A stretch of DNA of 14,289 nt from Jeotgalicoccus sp052093725 (GCA_052093725.1 JBQDHL010000039.1:1-14289); one strand, 5' to 3'. Shown: positions 1-7,988, numbered from the stretch's first letter. Numbers and translations are program-made. Notes: generated from the sequence alone by a model not told the origin.

Positions 1-54
1 CGACCAAAATACTATTTTGTTTTTTTACCTGTCTACTTGACAGGGAGCAGTTCA
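1..54 (-). mobile_element. possible terminus of an IS3-family (IS150-like) element, rest outside window
   Basis: Read on the minus strand from position 54 towards 1, the sequence begins TGAACTGCTCCC and contains AAGTAGACAG about 17 bases in. This resembles the TGTACTGCACCC-type ends of the IS150 group of the IS3 family as I remember them. In that group the first transposase frame starts some 50 bases inside the end, so it would lie beyond position 1. The boundary at 54/55 coincides with the point where the clpC terminator loses its second arm, which independently suggests a junction. No transposase or second end is visible, so this is a pattern match and an inference, not a demonstrated element. 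Confidence 0.4.
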
Positions 55-58
55 GTTT

Positions 59-77
59 GAGAGATTGGGGTTTTTTT
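59..77 (-). terminator. single arm of a clpC terminator, apparently interrupted
   Basis: Directly after the clpC stop codon the minus strand reads A7-CCCC-AATCTCTC, the usual first arm of a bidirectional staphylococcal-type hairpin. The complementary arm (GAGATTGGGG followed by a T tract on the minus strand) is not present in the remaining bases. It may have been separated by an insertion whose end lies at position 54, or it was never there. Confidence 0.4.
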
Positions 78-78
78 A

Positions 79-2523
79 TTATTGTTCTACTGCGTCAACT
101 TCTCTGTCTTTGGTTTCGACAATAAACTTATCTTTTTTATAATCTACTGTGACCAGTTTGTTTTCAAAGCTTTCACCGGAAAGCAGTGATTCACTGAGTG
201 TATCCTCAATGTTTTTCTGAATGCTTCTCGCAAGCGGTCTCGCTCCGTATTCCGGATCGTACCCTTCTTCTGCAATACGTTCAGTTGCTTTTTTAGTCAC
301 TTCAATGTGAATGTTCTGATCTGTCAGACGTTCGCGCAGCTGATTAATCATTAAGCTGACAATCTCTTTAAGGTGCGCTTTTTCTAATTTATGGAACACA
401 ATAATGTCATCCACACGGTTGATAAATTCAGGTCTGAAAGAATTCTTGAGTTCTTTCATCATTGTGCTTCGTACATTTTCATAATCATCTGCAGCTGGTC
501 CGCCGAAACCGACGAATCTCTGATCCTGAAGTTCACGTGCACCTACGTTCGATGTCATAACGATAATCGTGTTGCGGAAATCGACTGTCCGTCCGTTCGA
601 GTCTGTCAAGCGGCCGTCGTCCAGCACTTGCAGCAGTAGGTTGAAAACATCAGGATGCGCTTTTTCTATTTCATCAAATAGTACTAGCGAGTATGGTTTT
701 CTCCGTACTTTTTCAGTCAGCTGACCGCCGTCATCATAGCCCACATAGCCTGGAGGTGAACCGACTAGACGTGAGACGGAATGTTTTTCCATATACTCAC
801 TCATATCAACGCGGATCATTGCGTCTTCTTCGCCGAACATCGTTTCGCTGAGTGCTCTTGCAAGTTCCGTTTTCCCGACGCCTGTCGGTCCGAGAAAGAT
901 AAAGCTGCCGATTGGACGTTTCGGATTTTTAAGCCCTGCACGTGCACGTCTTACAGCTTTTGAAATCGATGTGACCGCATCGTTCTGACCGATGACACGT
1001 TCGTGTAAAATCGATTCAAGATTTAACAGTCTGTCCGATTCATCCTCTGCAATTTTGGTCAGCGGAATACCCGTAATCATTGCAACGACGAGTTCAATAT
1101 CCGCCGGAGTTACCGATTGAGATGAGTCTCCCTGTTCTTTCTTCCAGTTCTCTTCCGATTCTTTCACCTGACGTTCGATTTTTGTCTGCTGATCGCGGAA
1201 ATTCGCCGCCGCTTCAAATTCCTGACTTTGAACTGCAGCATCTTTTTCTTTTTTCACATTTTCAAGCTGTGCTTCCAAGTCTTTTAAGTCAGGCGGTGCT
1301 GCATAGCTTCTCAATCTGACTTTTGACGACGCTTCATCAATTAAATCGATTGCTTTATCCGGTAAGAAACGGTCCTGAATATAACGGTCACTCATACGTA
1401 CCGCCGCTTCAAGTGCTTCATCTGTAATTGTCAGACGGTGATGCGCTTCATAACGGTCTCGCAGTCCTTTTAAGATAAGAAGTGCATCTTCAGTATTTGG
1501 CTCATTGACCATTACCGACTGGAAACGGCGTTCCAGCGCCGCATCTTTTTCAATGTGCTTGCGGAACTCATCGAGCGTTGTCGCACCGATACACTGCAGT
1601 TCACCGCGTGCCAATGCAGGTTTTAAAATGTTAGATGCATCGATTGCACCTTCTGCACCGCCGGCACCGATAAGCGTATGCAGCTCATCGATAAAGAGCA
1701 CAACGTTACCTGCTTTATAAATTTCATCCATTACTTTTTTCATGCGTTCTTCAAATTCACCGCGGTATTTAGTACCAGCAACAACTGTCCCCATATCGAG
1801 TGACATAACGCGCTTGCCTTTTAAGTTCTCTGGTACTTCATTGTGAATAATCGCCTGTGCCAGTCCTTCTGCGATAGCAGTTTTACCTACACCTGGTTCA
1901 CCGATTAAAACCGGGTTATTTTTCGTTCTGCGGCTCAGTATTTCAACAACACGCGTAATCTCACTTGATCGGCCGATAACCGGATCGAGAAGATCTTCTC
2001 GTGCAATCTGCGTTAAATCACGAGCTAGCGAGTCCAGTGTTGGAGTGTTTGTATCTCTTTCAACACTGCTGTGCGACTGGAAAGACTCGGGGTTACCGAG
2101 CATTTTAATAACAGCTGCACGTGCTTTTGTAATGTTTAAGTCTAAGTTTGCCAGCACTCGTGCTGCCACACCTTCACTTTCACGAATTAAACCGAGCAGC
2201 AGATGTTCTGTGCCGACGAAATTGTGATGCAGTTTTCGCGCCTCATCCATCGACAGTTCAATGACTTTTTTAGCACGGGGAGTATAGTGTATAGATGAGG
2301 ATTTTTCAGTGCCTATATTAATTAAATTATGCACTTCTTCATTGACCCGCTGTTCATCGATATTAAATGATGCAAGTACTTTTGCTGCGATACCTTCCTG
2401 CTCCTTGACCAAACCGAGCAGCAGATGTTCTGTACCAATATTAGAGTTTTTTAGTGTGATTGCTTCTTCTTGTGCGTACGCCAGTACTTTCTGGGCACGC
2501 TCTGTTAATTTACCAAATAGCAT
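79..2523 (-). CDS. clpC: ClpC, AAA+ unfoldase of the ClpCP protease
   Basis: Hexameric Hsp100 ATPase that unfolds proteins, including those phosphorylated on arginine by McsB, and feeds them to ClpP in the cytosol. The 814 residues show the full family architecture: two N-terminal Clp repeats (about residues 3-70 and 78-143), the first ATPase domain with Walker A GEPGVGKT at 208-215 and Walker B around 274-280, a UVR-containing middle segment about 412-447, and the second ATPase domain with Walker A GPTGVGKT at 545-552 and Walker B near 613-618. VGF at 671-673 is the likely ClpP-docking loop. Length fits the family, so it appears complete. The ATG is preceded by AGGAGGG overlapping the end of mcsB, with only three bases between the genes, so it is the last gene of the ctsR operon. 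Confidence 0.98.
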   Translation of the reverse strand: MLFGKLTERAQKVLAYAQEEAITLKNSNIGTEHLLLGLVKEQEGIAAKVLASFNIDEQRVNEEVHNLINIGTEKSSSIHYTPRAKKVIELSMDEARKLHHNFVGTEHLLLGLIRESEGVAARVLANLDLNITKARAAVIKMLGNPESFQSHSSVERDTNTPTLDSLARDLTQIAREDLLDPVIGRSSEITRVVEILSRRTKNNPVLIGEPGVGKTAIAEGLAQAIIHNEVPENLKGKRVMSLDMGTVVAGTKYRGEFEERMKKVMDEIYKAGNVVLFIDELHTLIGAGGAEGAIDASNILKPALARGELQCIGATTLDEFRKHIEKDAALERRFQSVMVNEPNTEDALLILKGLRDRYEAHHRLTITDEALEAAVRMSDRYIQDRFLPDKAIDLIDEASSKVRLRSYAAPPDLKDLEAQLENVKKEKDAAVQSQEFEAAANFRDQQTKIERQVKESEENWKKEQGDSSQSVTPADIELVVAMITGIPLTKIAEDESDRLLNLESILHERVIGQNDAVTSISKAVRRARAGLKNPKRPIGSFIFLGPTGVGKTELARALSETMFGEEDAMIRVDMSEYMEKHSVSRLVGSPPGYVGYDDGGQLTEKVRRKPYSLVLFDEIEKAHPDVFNLLLQVLDDGRLTDSNGRTVDFRNTIIVMTSNVGARELQDQRFVGFGGPAADDYENVRSTMMKELKNSFRPEFINRVDDIIVFHKLEKAHLKEIVSLMINQLRERLTDQNIHIEVTKKATERIAEEGYDPEYGARPLARSIQKNIEDTLSESLLSGESFENKLVTVDYKKDKFIVETKDREVDAVEQ

Positions 2524-2526
2524 ACT

Positions 2527-3540
2527 CTATTTCCCTCCTAATAATTCACGCATTAAGGCTGCCCGCGTACTTTCCGCCGCAATTCCGGGTGAATCGTAGT
2601 TTTCTTCTGTATTTATACGTCCTTTAACAAATGCCGGCTGAATCAGCTGGAACCATTCTTGAAAATTAAAATTTTCAAATTCAATATATGATAAATCGAT
2701 ACCGAGCTTCACATTGCTCAAATGCATTGACGCTTCTTTTAACGAAAGTTTGTAAGAATGCCCGAGAATACCGAGTGAACGGTTAACTGCATCCTGTGTA
2801 TCAATCGTCATTAAATGCTCTCTTGCCATACGCTCTTCTTCTATTAAACGGGCTTTCAGTTCGCTCAAATTATTAATAATGACAGTTTCTTCAAAACCGA
2901 GCGTTACCTGATTAGAGAGCTGATACACTGAACCGAGCGGTTCAGAGCCTTCCCCGTATATACCACGCAGGGTAAAACCGAAACGTGTTAAATTGTTATG
3001 GAATCTTTGTATTTTATTCGTTGCCGTAAGTGCCGGCAGATGCAGCATAACAGAGGCTCTCATGCCGGTCCCGATATTTGTCGGACACGCTGTTAAATAG
3101 CCGTATTGTTCATCAAAAGCATATTCTATCTTTTTTTCCAATGTATCATCTATTGCATTTGCTTTCTCGTAAAGCGCCTCAAGGCCAATATTCGTCCCGA
3201 GTGCCTGTATGCGGAGATGATCTTCTTCACCGAGCATAATAGACACATCTTCATCATTGTTAATAAAAACACCATTGCCGTATTTAGCAAAGTTCGGACT
3301 GATTAAATGCTTTTCAACGAGCAGTGCCCTGTCGAGTACAGCGAGCTCTTTCAGTGCTGTGAGACTGTAGTCAGGCAGAATTTTTGAGACGAGTCCTTCA
3401 AGAGCCTCGAGATCTTCATCGTCTTCCAGCATATGAGTAAACGGTACACCTTTAATATTACGCGCGAGACGGATACGCGATGACATTTCTATTTCTGTGT
3501 TCACTGCATTGTGAATCCACATACTCGTATGTCTATTCAT
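2527..3540 (-). CDS. mcsB: McsB, protein arginine kinase
   Basis: Homologue of phosphagen (guanido) kinases that phosphorylates protein arginines, marking them for ClpCP, and inactivates CtsR under stress. Visible motifs are SSRIRLARN (20-28), GEEDHLRI (104-111) and the ATP:guanido phosphotransferase signature CPTNIGTG (152-159) with the conserved cysteine. I chose the ATG at 3540, giving 337 residues, close to the roughly 335 of the S. aureus protein, because GGTGAG lies just upstream. An in-frame GTG at 3549 would add three residues but has a worse ribosome-site spacing. The start overlaps the end of mcsA by eight bases, consistent with translational coupling to its activator. No defects are seen. 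Confidence 0.95.
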   Translation of the reverse strand: MNRHTSMWIHNAVNTEIEMSSRIRLARNIKGVPFTHMLEDDEDLEALEGLVSKILPDYSLTALKELAVLDRALLVEKHLISPNFAKYGNGVFINNDEDVSIMLGEEDHLRIQALGTNIGLEALYEKANAIDDTLEKKIEYAFDEQYGYLTACPTNIGTGMRASVMLHLPALTATNKIQRFHNNLTRFGFTLRGIYGEGSEPLGSVYQLSNQVTLGFEETVIINNLSELKARLIEEERMAREHLMTIDTQDAVNRSLGILGHSYKLSLKEASMHLSNVKLGIDLSYIEFENFNFQEWFQLIQPAFVKGRINTEENYDSPGIAAESTRAALMRELLGGK

Positions 3541-4045
3541 ATGTCTCACCGTCCTTCAGTGCCTGAATCTGGTCGCGGATTACTGCCGCTTCTTCAAAGG
3601 CCTGGATTTTAACTTTCTCCTGCAGAGACTGTTCAAGCGTCTCGATATCACGTTTTAATTTTAAAGTATCGTGTGCCTGCGATGGTATCTTGCCGATATG
3701 CCGCTGCTGATTTAACTGCACACGCGTGACAATTTCCGGCACGTAGCGTTCAAAGTATTCATAGCAGTGGCTGCAGCCGAACAATCCATTCTTCACGACA
3801 CTCTGGAGCGTAGATCCGCAGGTCGGACAGGCGTGCTGCTCTGTTTCCGTCTGTTCACGCTGTGAATTATTCGCAAGCATTTTCAGCAGCGTGTGAATAT
3901 CAAACGGATTATCTGTCTGGTTGTAATTTATATCCATCGATTGATTGGCACATTGTTCACACAAGTATTGCACTCCCTGCGTGAGCCCCGAACCTTTCGT
4001 AATATGAATCATCGCTTCACGCTCGTTGCATATTTCACATTTCAT
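3533..4045 (-). CDS. mcsA: McsA, zinc-binding activator of McsB
   Basis: Small adaptor that activates the McsB kinase and takes part in CtsR and ClpC control. Four CxxC pairs are visible (C3/C6, C29/C32, C73/C76, C91/C94), forming the expected two zinc-binding modules, followed by a charged UVR-type coiled segment near residues 134-169, as in ClpC. The start was set at the ATG at 4045 (MKCEIC, 170 residues) rather than the in-frame ATG at 4063, because AAGGAG sits at ideal distance from 4045 and the longer form would start inside the ctsR coding end. That ribosome site is written in the last codons of ctsR (AAG GAG TGA), with four bases between the genes. Confidence 0.93.
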   Translation of the reverse strand: MKCEICNEREAMIHITKGSGLTQGVQYLCEQCANQSMDINYNQTDNPFDIHTLLKMLANNSQREQTETEQHACPTCGSTLQSVVKNGLFGCSHCYEYFERYVPEIVTRVQLNQQRHIGKIPSQAHDTLKLKRDIETLEQSLQEKVKIQAFEEAAVIRDQIQALKDGETYE

Positions 4046-4049
4046 ATCA

Positions 4050-4517
4050 TCACTCCTTAGCATAGAGTATGGCTGTAATTATACGGGTTAAAATTTTTGC
4101 TCTTAAAATATCTCTGTAAGGCAGCTCAAGCGATAAAATTTCGCGTTTCATCACTGCATCTATGATTTGTGCTTCACGGTAAGTAATGACTTCATTTTCA
4201 TACATCGATTGAACCAGGTGTTCTGCATTCAATTGCGAGATGTTTTCTCCGATTAAATTTTGGAGATGCAGCAGGTACTCAGTTTCAGAATGAGTTTCTA
4301 CTTTGGTAATTCTTATGTAGCCGCCCCCGCCGCGTTTACTTTCCACTACATAGCCGTGCTCATTAGTGAAACGGGTTTTGATTACATAGTTTAATTGCGA
4401 CGGCACACAATCAAATTTTTCAGCGATGTGCGCGCGTTTAATCTCAACGACTTCATTGCCAGATTGTTCAATCATATCTTTTAAATACTGCTCAATGATA
4501 TCCGACATATTACGCAT
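4050..4517 (-). CDS. ctsR: CtsR, repressor of class III heat-shock genes
   Basis: Dimeric winged-helix repressor that binds tandem heptads in clp promoters and releases DNA on heat or when inactivated by McsB. The N-terminal half contains the DNA-binding region (SQLNYVIKTRFTNEHGY) and the glycine-rich heat-sensing wing with Arg62 followed by GGGG (63-66). Length (155 residues) fits the family. The start at the ATG at 4517 is favoured by AGGAGG nine bases upstream and by the N-terminus MRNMSDIIEQY, very like staphylococcal CtsR. It is first in the ctsR-mcsA-mcsB-clpC operon and its own promoter carries a CtsR operator, so it is autoregulated. Confidence 0.97.
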   Translation of the reverse strand: MRNMSDIIEQYLKDMIEQSGNEVVEIKRAHIAEKFDCVPSQLNYVIKTRFTNEHGYVVESKRGGGGYIRITKVETHSETEYLLHLQNLIGENISQLNAEHLVQSMYENEVITYREAQIIDAVMKREILSLELPYRDILRAKILTRIITAILYAKE

Positions 4518-4530
4518 ATCATCACTCCTC

Positions 4531-4547
4531 CTTGACCAACTTTGACT
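4531..4547 (-). promoter_or_regulatory. CtsR operator
   Basis: On the minus strand this reads AGTCAAA-GTT-GGTCAAG, a direct heptad repeat with a three-base spacer that matches the CtsR consensus RGTCAAA-NAN-RGTCAAA except at the last base and the middle of the spacer. It lies immediately downstream of the -10 box and touches the ribosome site of ctsR, so bound CtsR would cover the transcription start. Confidence 0.9.
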
Positions 4548-4549
4548 AA

Positions 4550-4578
4550 AGTATACCGTCTGTATGTTTTTTTGGCAA
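4550..4578 (-). promoter_or_regulatory. sigma-A promoter of the ctsR operon
   Basis: The minus strand shows TTGCCA (4578-4573), a 17-base spacer and TATACT (4555-4550). Both boxes differ from consensus at one or two bases and the spacing is ideal. The transcript would start within the CtsR operator. Confidence 0.88.
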
Positions 4579-4662
4579 ATCTCTTGTTTATTTGTTAAAA
4601 ATTATCTATTGTTCTTAATTCTCAAAACAACTGTTATTTTTGTTTAATTATTTCAAAAACCC

Positions 4663-4691
4663 TTTATTTCTGTAAACGTTTGCATTATAAT
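4663..4691 (+). promoter_or_regulatory. tentative nupC promoter
   Basis: A perfect TATAAT at 4686-4691 has a poor -35 match (TTTATT at 4663-4668) 17 bases upstream. The cre site lies in the spacer. A second TATAAT at 4724-4729, also without a clear -35, is an alternative closer to the gene. Which one is used cannot be decided from the sequence. The rest of the ctsR-nupC interval (about 4580-4660) is AT-rich with no further signal that I can support. Confidence 0.4.
4671..4684 (+). promoter_or_regulatory. cre site (CcpA operator) upstream of nupC
   Basis: TGTAAACGTTTGCA matches the catabolite-responsive element consensus TGWAANCGNTNWCA at all but one defined position. It lies about 100 bases before the nupC start and overlaps the spacer of a candidate nupC promoter, a position suited to repression by CcpA. 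Confidence 0.7.
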
Positions 4692-4786
4692 GATTCAGTA
4701 TCGCGTATTTGTAACATTTACTTTATAATTAAATGGAAACTTATACATAGAGAACAATTTCATACATTATTATTTGGAGGCTTACT

Positions 4787-6005
4787 ATGAGTATTGTAAT
4801 GGGAATAGTTGGTATACTATTCGTCATCTTCCTGGCATGGATCGCAAGTAGCAACAAAAAACTTGCATTTAAGCATTGGAAAAACATTGTCGTATTACTT
4901 GTGCTGCAACTACTTGCTGCATTCTTGTTCTTAAGTACAACAGGTGGACAAACATTCATCCTGTGGCTCGCTGGAGTATTTGATAGTTTACTCGCATTTG
5001 CAAGAGAAGGCGGATTGTTCGTCTTTGGTGATCTGATGACTACAACTGAAGGAGAACCGGTAAACGTGTTCTTATTCAACGTTTTAGTTCCGATTATCTT
5101 CATCTCAGCAATTATTGGTATTTTATCATTCACGAGAATTCTTCCTTTCATTATTAAAGGAATTGGATTCCTGCTTACGAAAATCACTGGTATGCCTTAC
5201 ATAGAGTCATACAACGGTGCGGCATCAATGATGCTTGGACAGTCGGAAGTATTTGTATCATTAAAAAATGTCCTTCCTAAAATGACAACACAGCGTCTGT
5301 ATACATTATCAGCGCAAGCAATGAGTTCAATCTCACTGTCAATTGTCGGGGCATTCTTTACGATGCTCGATCCGCAGTTTGTAATTATCGCAATCGTTCT
5401 TAACCTGTTCGGTGTGTACATCATCGTNNNNNNNNNNTGTTATTAACCCTTATGATGAAGAATTTATTGACGGTGAAGTTGAAATTTCGACAAACCCGGA
5501 AAAAGGGAAATCTTTCTTCCAGGTTCTTGGTGATTACATCATCGACGGTGGTAAAATCGTCCTTGTCGTAGGTGCTATGCTTATCGGATTTATCGCATTA
5601 ATCGGTCTGTTAAACAATATGTTCCTGTTAATTCCGGGATCAAACTTATCATTCCAGGATATCCTCGGCTACATCTTCATGCCGGTTGCGTTCATGATTG
5701 GTATTCCATGGGATGAAGCTCAGACTGCAGGTACATTAATGGCGACAAAACTTATTACAAACGAATTCGTAGCAATTTTAGAATTCATGCCATTGGCAGA
5801 AATGTTATCAGAGAAAACACAGGCAATGCTATCAGTATTCCTGATTTCATTCGCTAACTTCGGAAGTATCGGTATTATCGCCGGTTCAGTAAAAGGTCTT
5901 CACGGAGAAAGCGGAGACAAAGTTGCGAAGTTCGGTCTTAAATTAGTTTACGGTGCAACACTTGTTTCATTACTAAGTTCTGTAATCGTCGGCTTCTTCT
6001 TCTAA
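4787..6005 (+). CDS. nupC: NupC, concentrative nucleoside transporter (interrupted by N gap)
   Basis: Ion-coupled nucleoside importer of the CNT family in the cytoplasmic membrane. The protein is almost wholly hydrophobic helices. It carries the CNT-type segment YNGAASMMLGQSE (GQSE at about 151-154) and, near the C-terminus, FANFGSIGIIAGSVKGL, both typical of the substrate-binding halves. The ATG has GGAGG six bases upstream. The reading frame shifts by one base across the 10 N at 5428-5437. The two halves (ending VYIIV and resuming VINPYD) clearly belong to one protein of about 404 residues, so the gap length is nominal and the gene is probably intact. It is divergent from ctsR, as in Staphylococcus, and a cre site suggests catabolite repression. 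Confidence 0.93.
5428..5437. other. assembly gap of 10 N
   Basis: Ten undetermined bases lie inside nupC. To keep frame, the true number of bases must be a multiple of three. Comparison with my memory of staphylococcal NupC suggests as few as three. Confidence 0.99.
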
Positions 6006-6011
6006 GATTAA

Positions 6012-6086
6012 AAAGTTATAAATACACAGAAAAAACCTCCGAAGGACCTTGTCCTTCGGAGGTTTTTTCTGTGTATTTATAACTTT
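6012..6086. terminator. very long bidirectional terminator hairpin after nupC
   Basis: Positions 6012-6047 and 6051-6086 are perfect reverse complements over 36 bases around a three-base loop (ctt). The inner part is a classic bidirectional terminator: A6, then CCTCCGAAGGAC, then its complement and T6. The outer 18 bases per arm (AAAGTTATAAATACACAG) extend it beyond the T tract. TAAGAT (6003-6008, including the nupC stop) can pair again with ATCTTA (6088-6093). Confidence 0.92.
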
Positions 6087-6129
6087 CATCTTAATATTCC
6101 GATGATTCATAAATTAATATTGACATAAT

Positions 6130-7404
6130 TTGTTTTTAGCAGGATACGGACATCACGTTGCAAGCTGGAGAAAGAAAGATACAAATCTTAAAGGTCCAAT
6201 GGATTTTGAACATCTTATACATATTTCAAAACTTGCTGAAAAAGCAAAGTTTGACCTTGTCTTTTTAGCAGACAGTCTATTTATATCAAATAAATCTCAT
6301 CCGAATATTTTAAGCCGGTTTGAGCCGATGACTTTACTGTCAGTATTATCCACGCATACGAAAGATATCGGTCTTGCGGCTACTGCATCTACAACATACA
6401 GTCAGCCATTCCATACGGCACGGGTCTTCAGCTCTCTTGATCATCTGAGCAATGGGCGTGCGGCCTGGAATATCGTTACATCTTCAATTGAACAGACCGC
6501 TCAAAATTTTAACGGTAAAAGACATATGGAACATGAACTCAGATACGAACGTGCCGAAGAGTTCGTCGAAGTTACCAAGCAGCTTTGGGATTCATGGAAT
6601 GGGAATGCACTCATACGCAACCGCGATACCGGAGAATTTATCGATAAAGATGCATTCGAAACTATCAATCACCAAGGCAAACATTTCAGTGTGAAAGGAC
6701 CGTTAAATATAAGCAAGTCACCACAAGGGTATCCACTTCTTATTCAAGCAGGTTCTTCACCTACAGGTACATCACTCGCAAGTAAAGTTGCGGATGTGGT
6801 CTTTACAGCTCAGAGTCAGCTGAATGACGCAAAGATATTCTATAAAACTCTGAAAGATAAAGTAATAGCTGCAGGGAGAAAACCGGAAGAAACATTAATC
6901 ACACCTGGAATTTTCCCGGTTCTTGGGAGCACTCAGGAAGAAGCCGAGGAAAATTATGCAGAATTACAAAGTCTCATTTTACCGGAAGTAGGATTACCTA
7001 TTTTAGCAGAGTACATTAAACATGATTTAAATAATATTCCTCTCGATACCAAATTTACCGATATTGATTTCGAACATACTGAGGATGGTGTTAAGAGCCG
7101 TTTTGAAGTTATTTATAGCGATGCAAAAGTAAATGATTTAACACTTGAAGAGGTCTATAAAAAAGTTGCGGGTTCTCGCGGTCACAATATATTTGTTGGT
7201 ACACCGGAAGCTCTTGCTGACGAGATGGAAAGATGGTTCACAGAAGATGGCTGTGACGGCTTTAACATCATGCCTCCATCACTCCCAGATCAGTTTGAAA
7301 TGTTCACATCTGAGGTCATTCCTATTTTACAGATGCGAAAACTTTATAAGAAAGACTATAAAACCGGAACATTACGAGAGAAAATTGGTTTACAAAACAA
7401 ATAA
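6130..7404 (+). CDS. yxeK: YxeK-like FMN-dependent monooxygenase, 5' end doubtful
   Basis: Luciferase-type TIM-barrel monooxygenase of the NtaA/SnaA/DszA group, which uses reduced FMN from a separate reductase (none in this window). Family marks include GHHVASWR near the start, FDLVFLADS, EPMTLLSVLSTHTKDIGLAATASTTYSQPFHTARVFSSLDHLSNGRAAWNIVTS-type text around residues 65-120, and the FNIMPPSLP segment. In B. subtilis the YxeK enzyme cleaves the C-S bond of N-acetyl-S-(2-succino)cysteine. The listed start is a TTG with no ribosome site, preceded in frame by a TGA at 6121, so about ten residues of the first beta strand are missing. An ATG at 6102 opens MIHKLILT in another frame and could be the lost start if one base near 6123 is extra. 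Gene content around it supports the yxe assignment. Confidence 0.82.
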   Translation: MFLAGYGHHVASWRKKDTNLKGPMDFEHLIHISKLAEKAKFDLVFLADSLFISNKSHPNILSRFEPMTLLSVLSTHTKDIGLAATASTTYSQPFHTARVFSSLDHLSNGRAAWNIVTSSIEQTAQNFNGKRHMEHELRYERAEEFVEVTKQLWDSWNGNALIRNRDTGEFIDKDAFETINHQGKHFSVKGPLNISKSPQGYPLLIQAGSSPTGTSLASKVADVVFTAQSQLNDAKIFYKTLKDKVIAAGRKPEETLITPGIFPVLGSTQEEAEENYAELQSLILPEVGLPILAEYIKHDLNNIPLDTKFTDIDFEHTEDGVKSRFEVIYSDAKVNDLTLEEVYKKVAGSRGHNIFVGTPEALADEMERWFTEDGCDGFNIMPPSLPDQFEMFTSEVIPILQMRKLYKKDYKTGTLREKIGLQNK

Positions 7405-7415
7405 AAGGAGCGCTT

Positions 7416-7988
7416 ATGTCATATCAGATACGTAAAGCGACAATTGATGATATTCCAGAAATAATCGAATTAACATACAAAGCATATGAGCCGATAAGAA
7501 AATTAAAAATTAACTTTGCTGCAGCTCATCCAACAACTGAACTGGTCATGGAGAATATAACGGAAAATCAATGTTTTCTACTGATTGATGATAATAAAAT
7601 AATTTCAACCTTATCTGTCAGAATGCCTTGGAGTAAAAACCCTGGTCCATATGGCTTCCCTCACATATGGTGGTTTGCAACTTCTCCGGATTACGGAAAA
7701 ATCGGTACAGGGAGCTACCTGCTTAACTATATAGAACAGGAAATCATTTTAAAAGACTGGCACTCGCCTGCTGTGACACTTGGTACAGCAACAAGTCATC
7801 CATGGCTTGTTGATATGTATACAAGAAAAGATTACCAACCATTCGGCTCTGTTGATTCAGGCAGCGGCCATACTACACAATTTTTGTTAAAAGTGCTTGA
7901 TCAGAACCGATTCAATGGTTTTGAAGCCATTAGGCAAGAAGCAAGAGACTCTATAGTTTTTGAAAGTAGTGATAATCATGGTGATTGA
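7416..7988 (+). CDS. yxeL: YxeL-like GNAT N-acetyltransferase
   Basis: A 190-residue Gcn5-related acetyltransferase. The acetyl-CoA loop is visible as YGKIGTGSYLL (93-103, with G94, G97 and G99) after the strand IWWFATSP, followed by an amphipathic helix. In the B. subtilis yxe pathway the equivalent enzyme N-acetylates S-(2-succino)cysteine before the monooxygenase acts. The ATG at 7416 has AAAGGAG five bases upstream and begins 11 bases after the monooxygenase stop, so the genes are one transcription unit. The substrate is inferred from context, since GNAT sequence alone does not show it. Confidence 0.82.
   Translation: MSYQIRKATIDDIPEIIELTYKAYEPIRKLKINFAAAHPTTELVMENITENQCFLLIDDNKIISTLSVRMPWSKNPGPYGFPHIWWFATSPDYGKIGTGSYLLNYIEQEIILKDWHSPAVTLGTATSHPWLVDMYTRKDYQPFGSVDSGSGHTTQFLLKVLDQNRFNGFEAIRQEARDSIVFESSDNHGD

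Noticed and set aside
28..44. Hairpin CCTGTC-CTACTTGACAGG-like at the left edge as a terminator
   Set aside because: The stem is only six bases, and no T tract follows it on either strand. It is better explained as part of the possible insertion-element end.
391..2599. Several plus-strand open frames of 60-96 codons
   Set aside because: They lie antisense to clpC, lack ribosome sites and show no protein-like composition. They are shadows of the clpC frame.
4741..5424. Minus-strand open frames opposite nupC
   Set aside because: They mirror a transporter gene with strong family matches and have no start signals of their own.
5412..5440. GTG at 5412 as the start of a separate second gene
   Set aside because: It lies in the wrong frame of the upstream nupC half and reads through the N run. 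The downstream half is simply the continuation of nupC.
6120..6148. TTGACA at 6120 as the -35 of a promoter for the cluster
   Set aside because: The -10 at the right distance is GATACG, a poor match, and it would lie inside conserved coding sequence.
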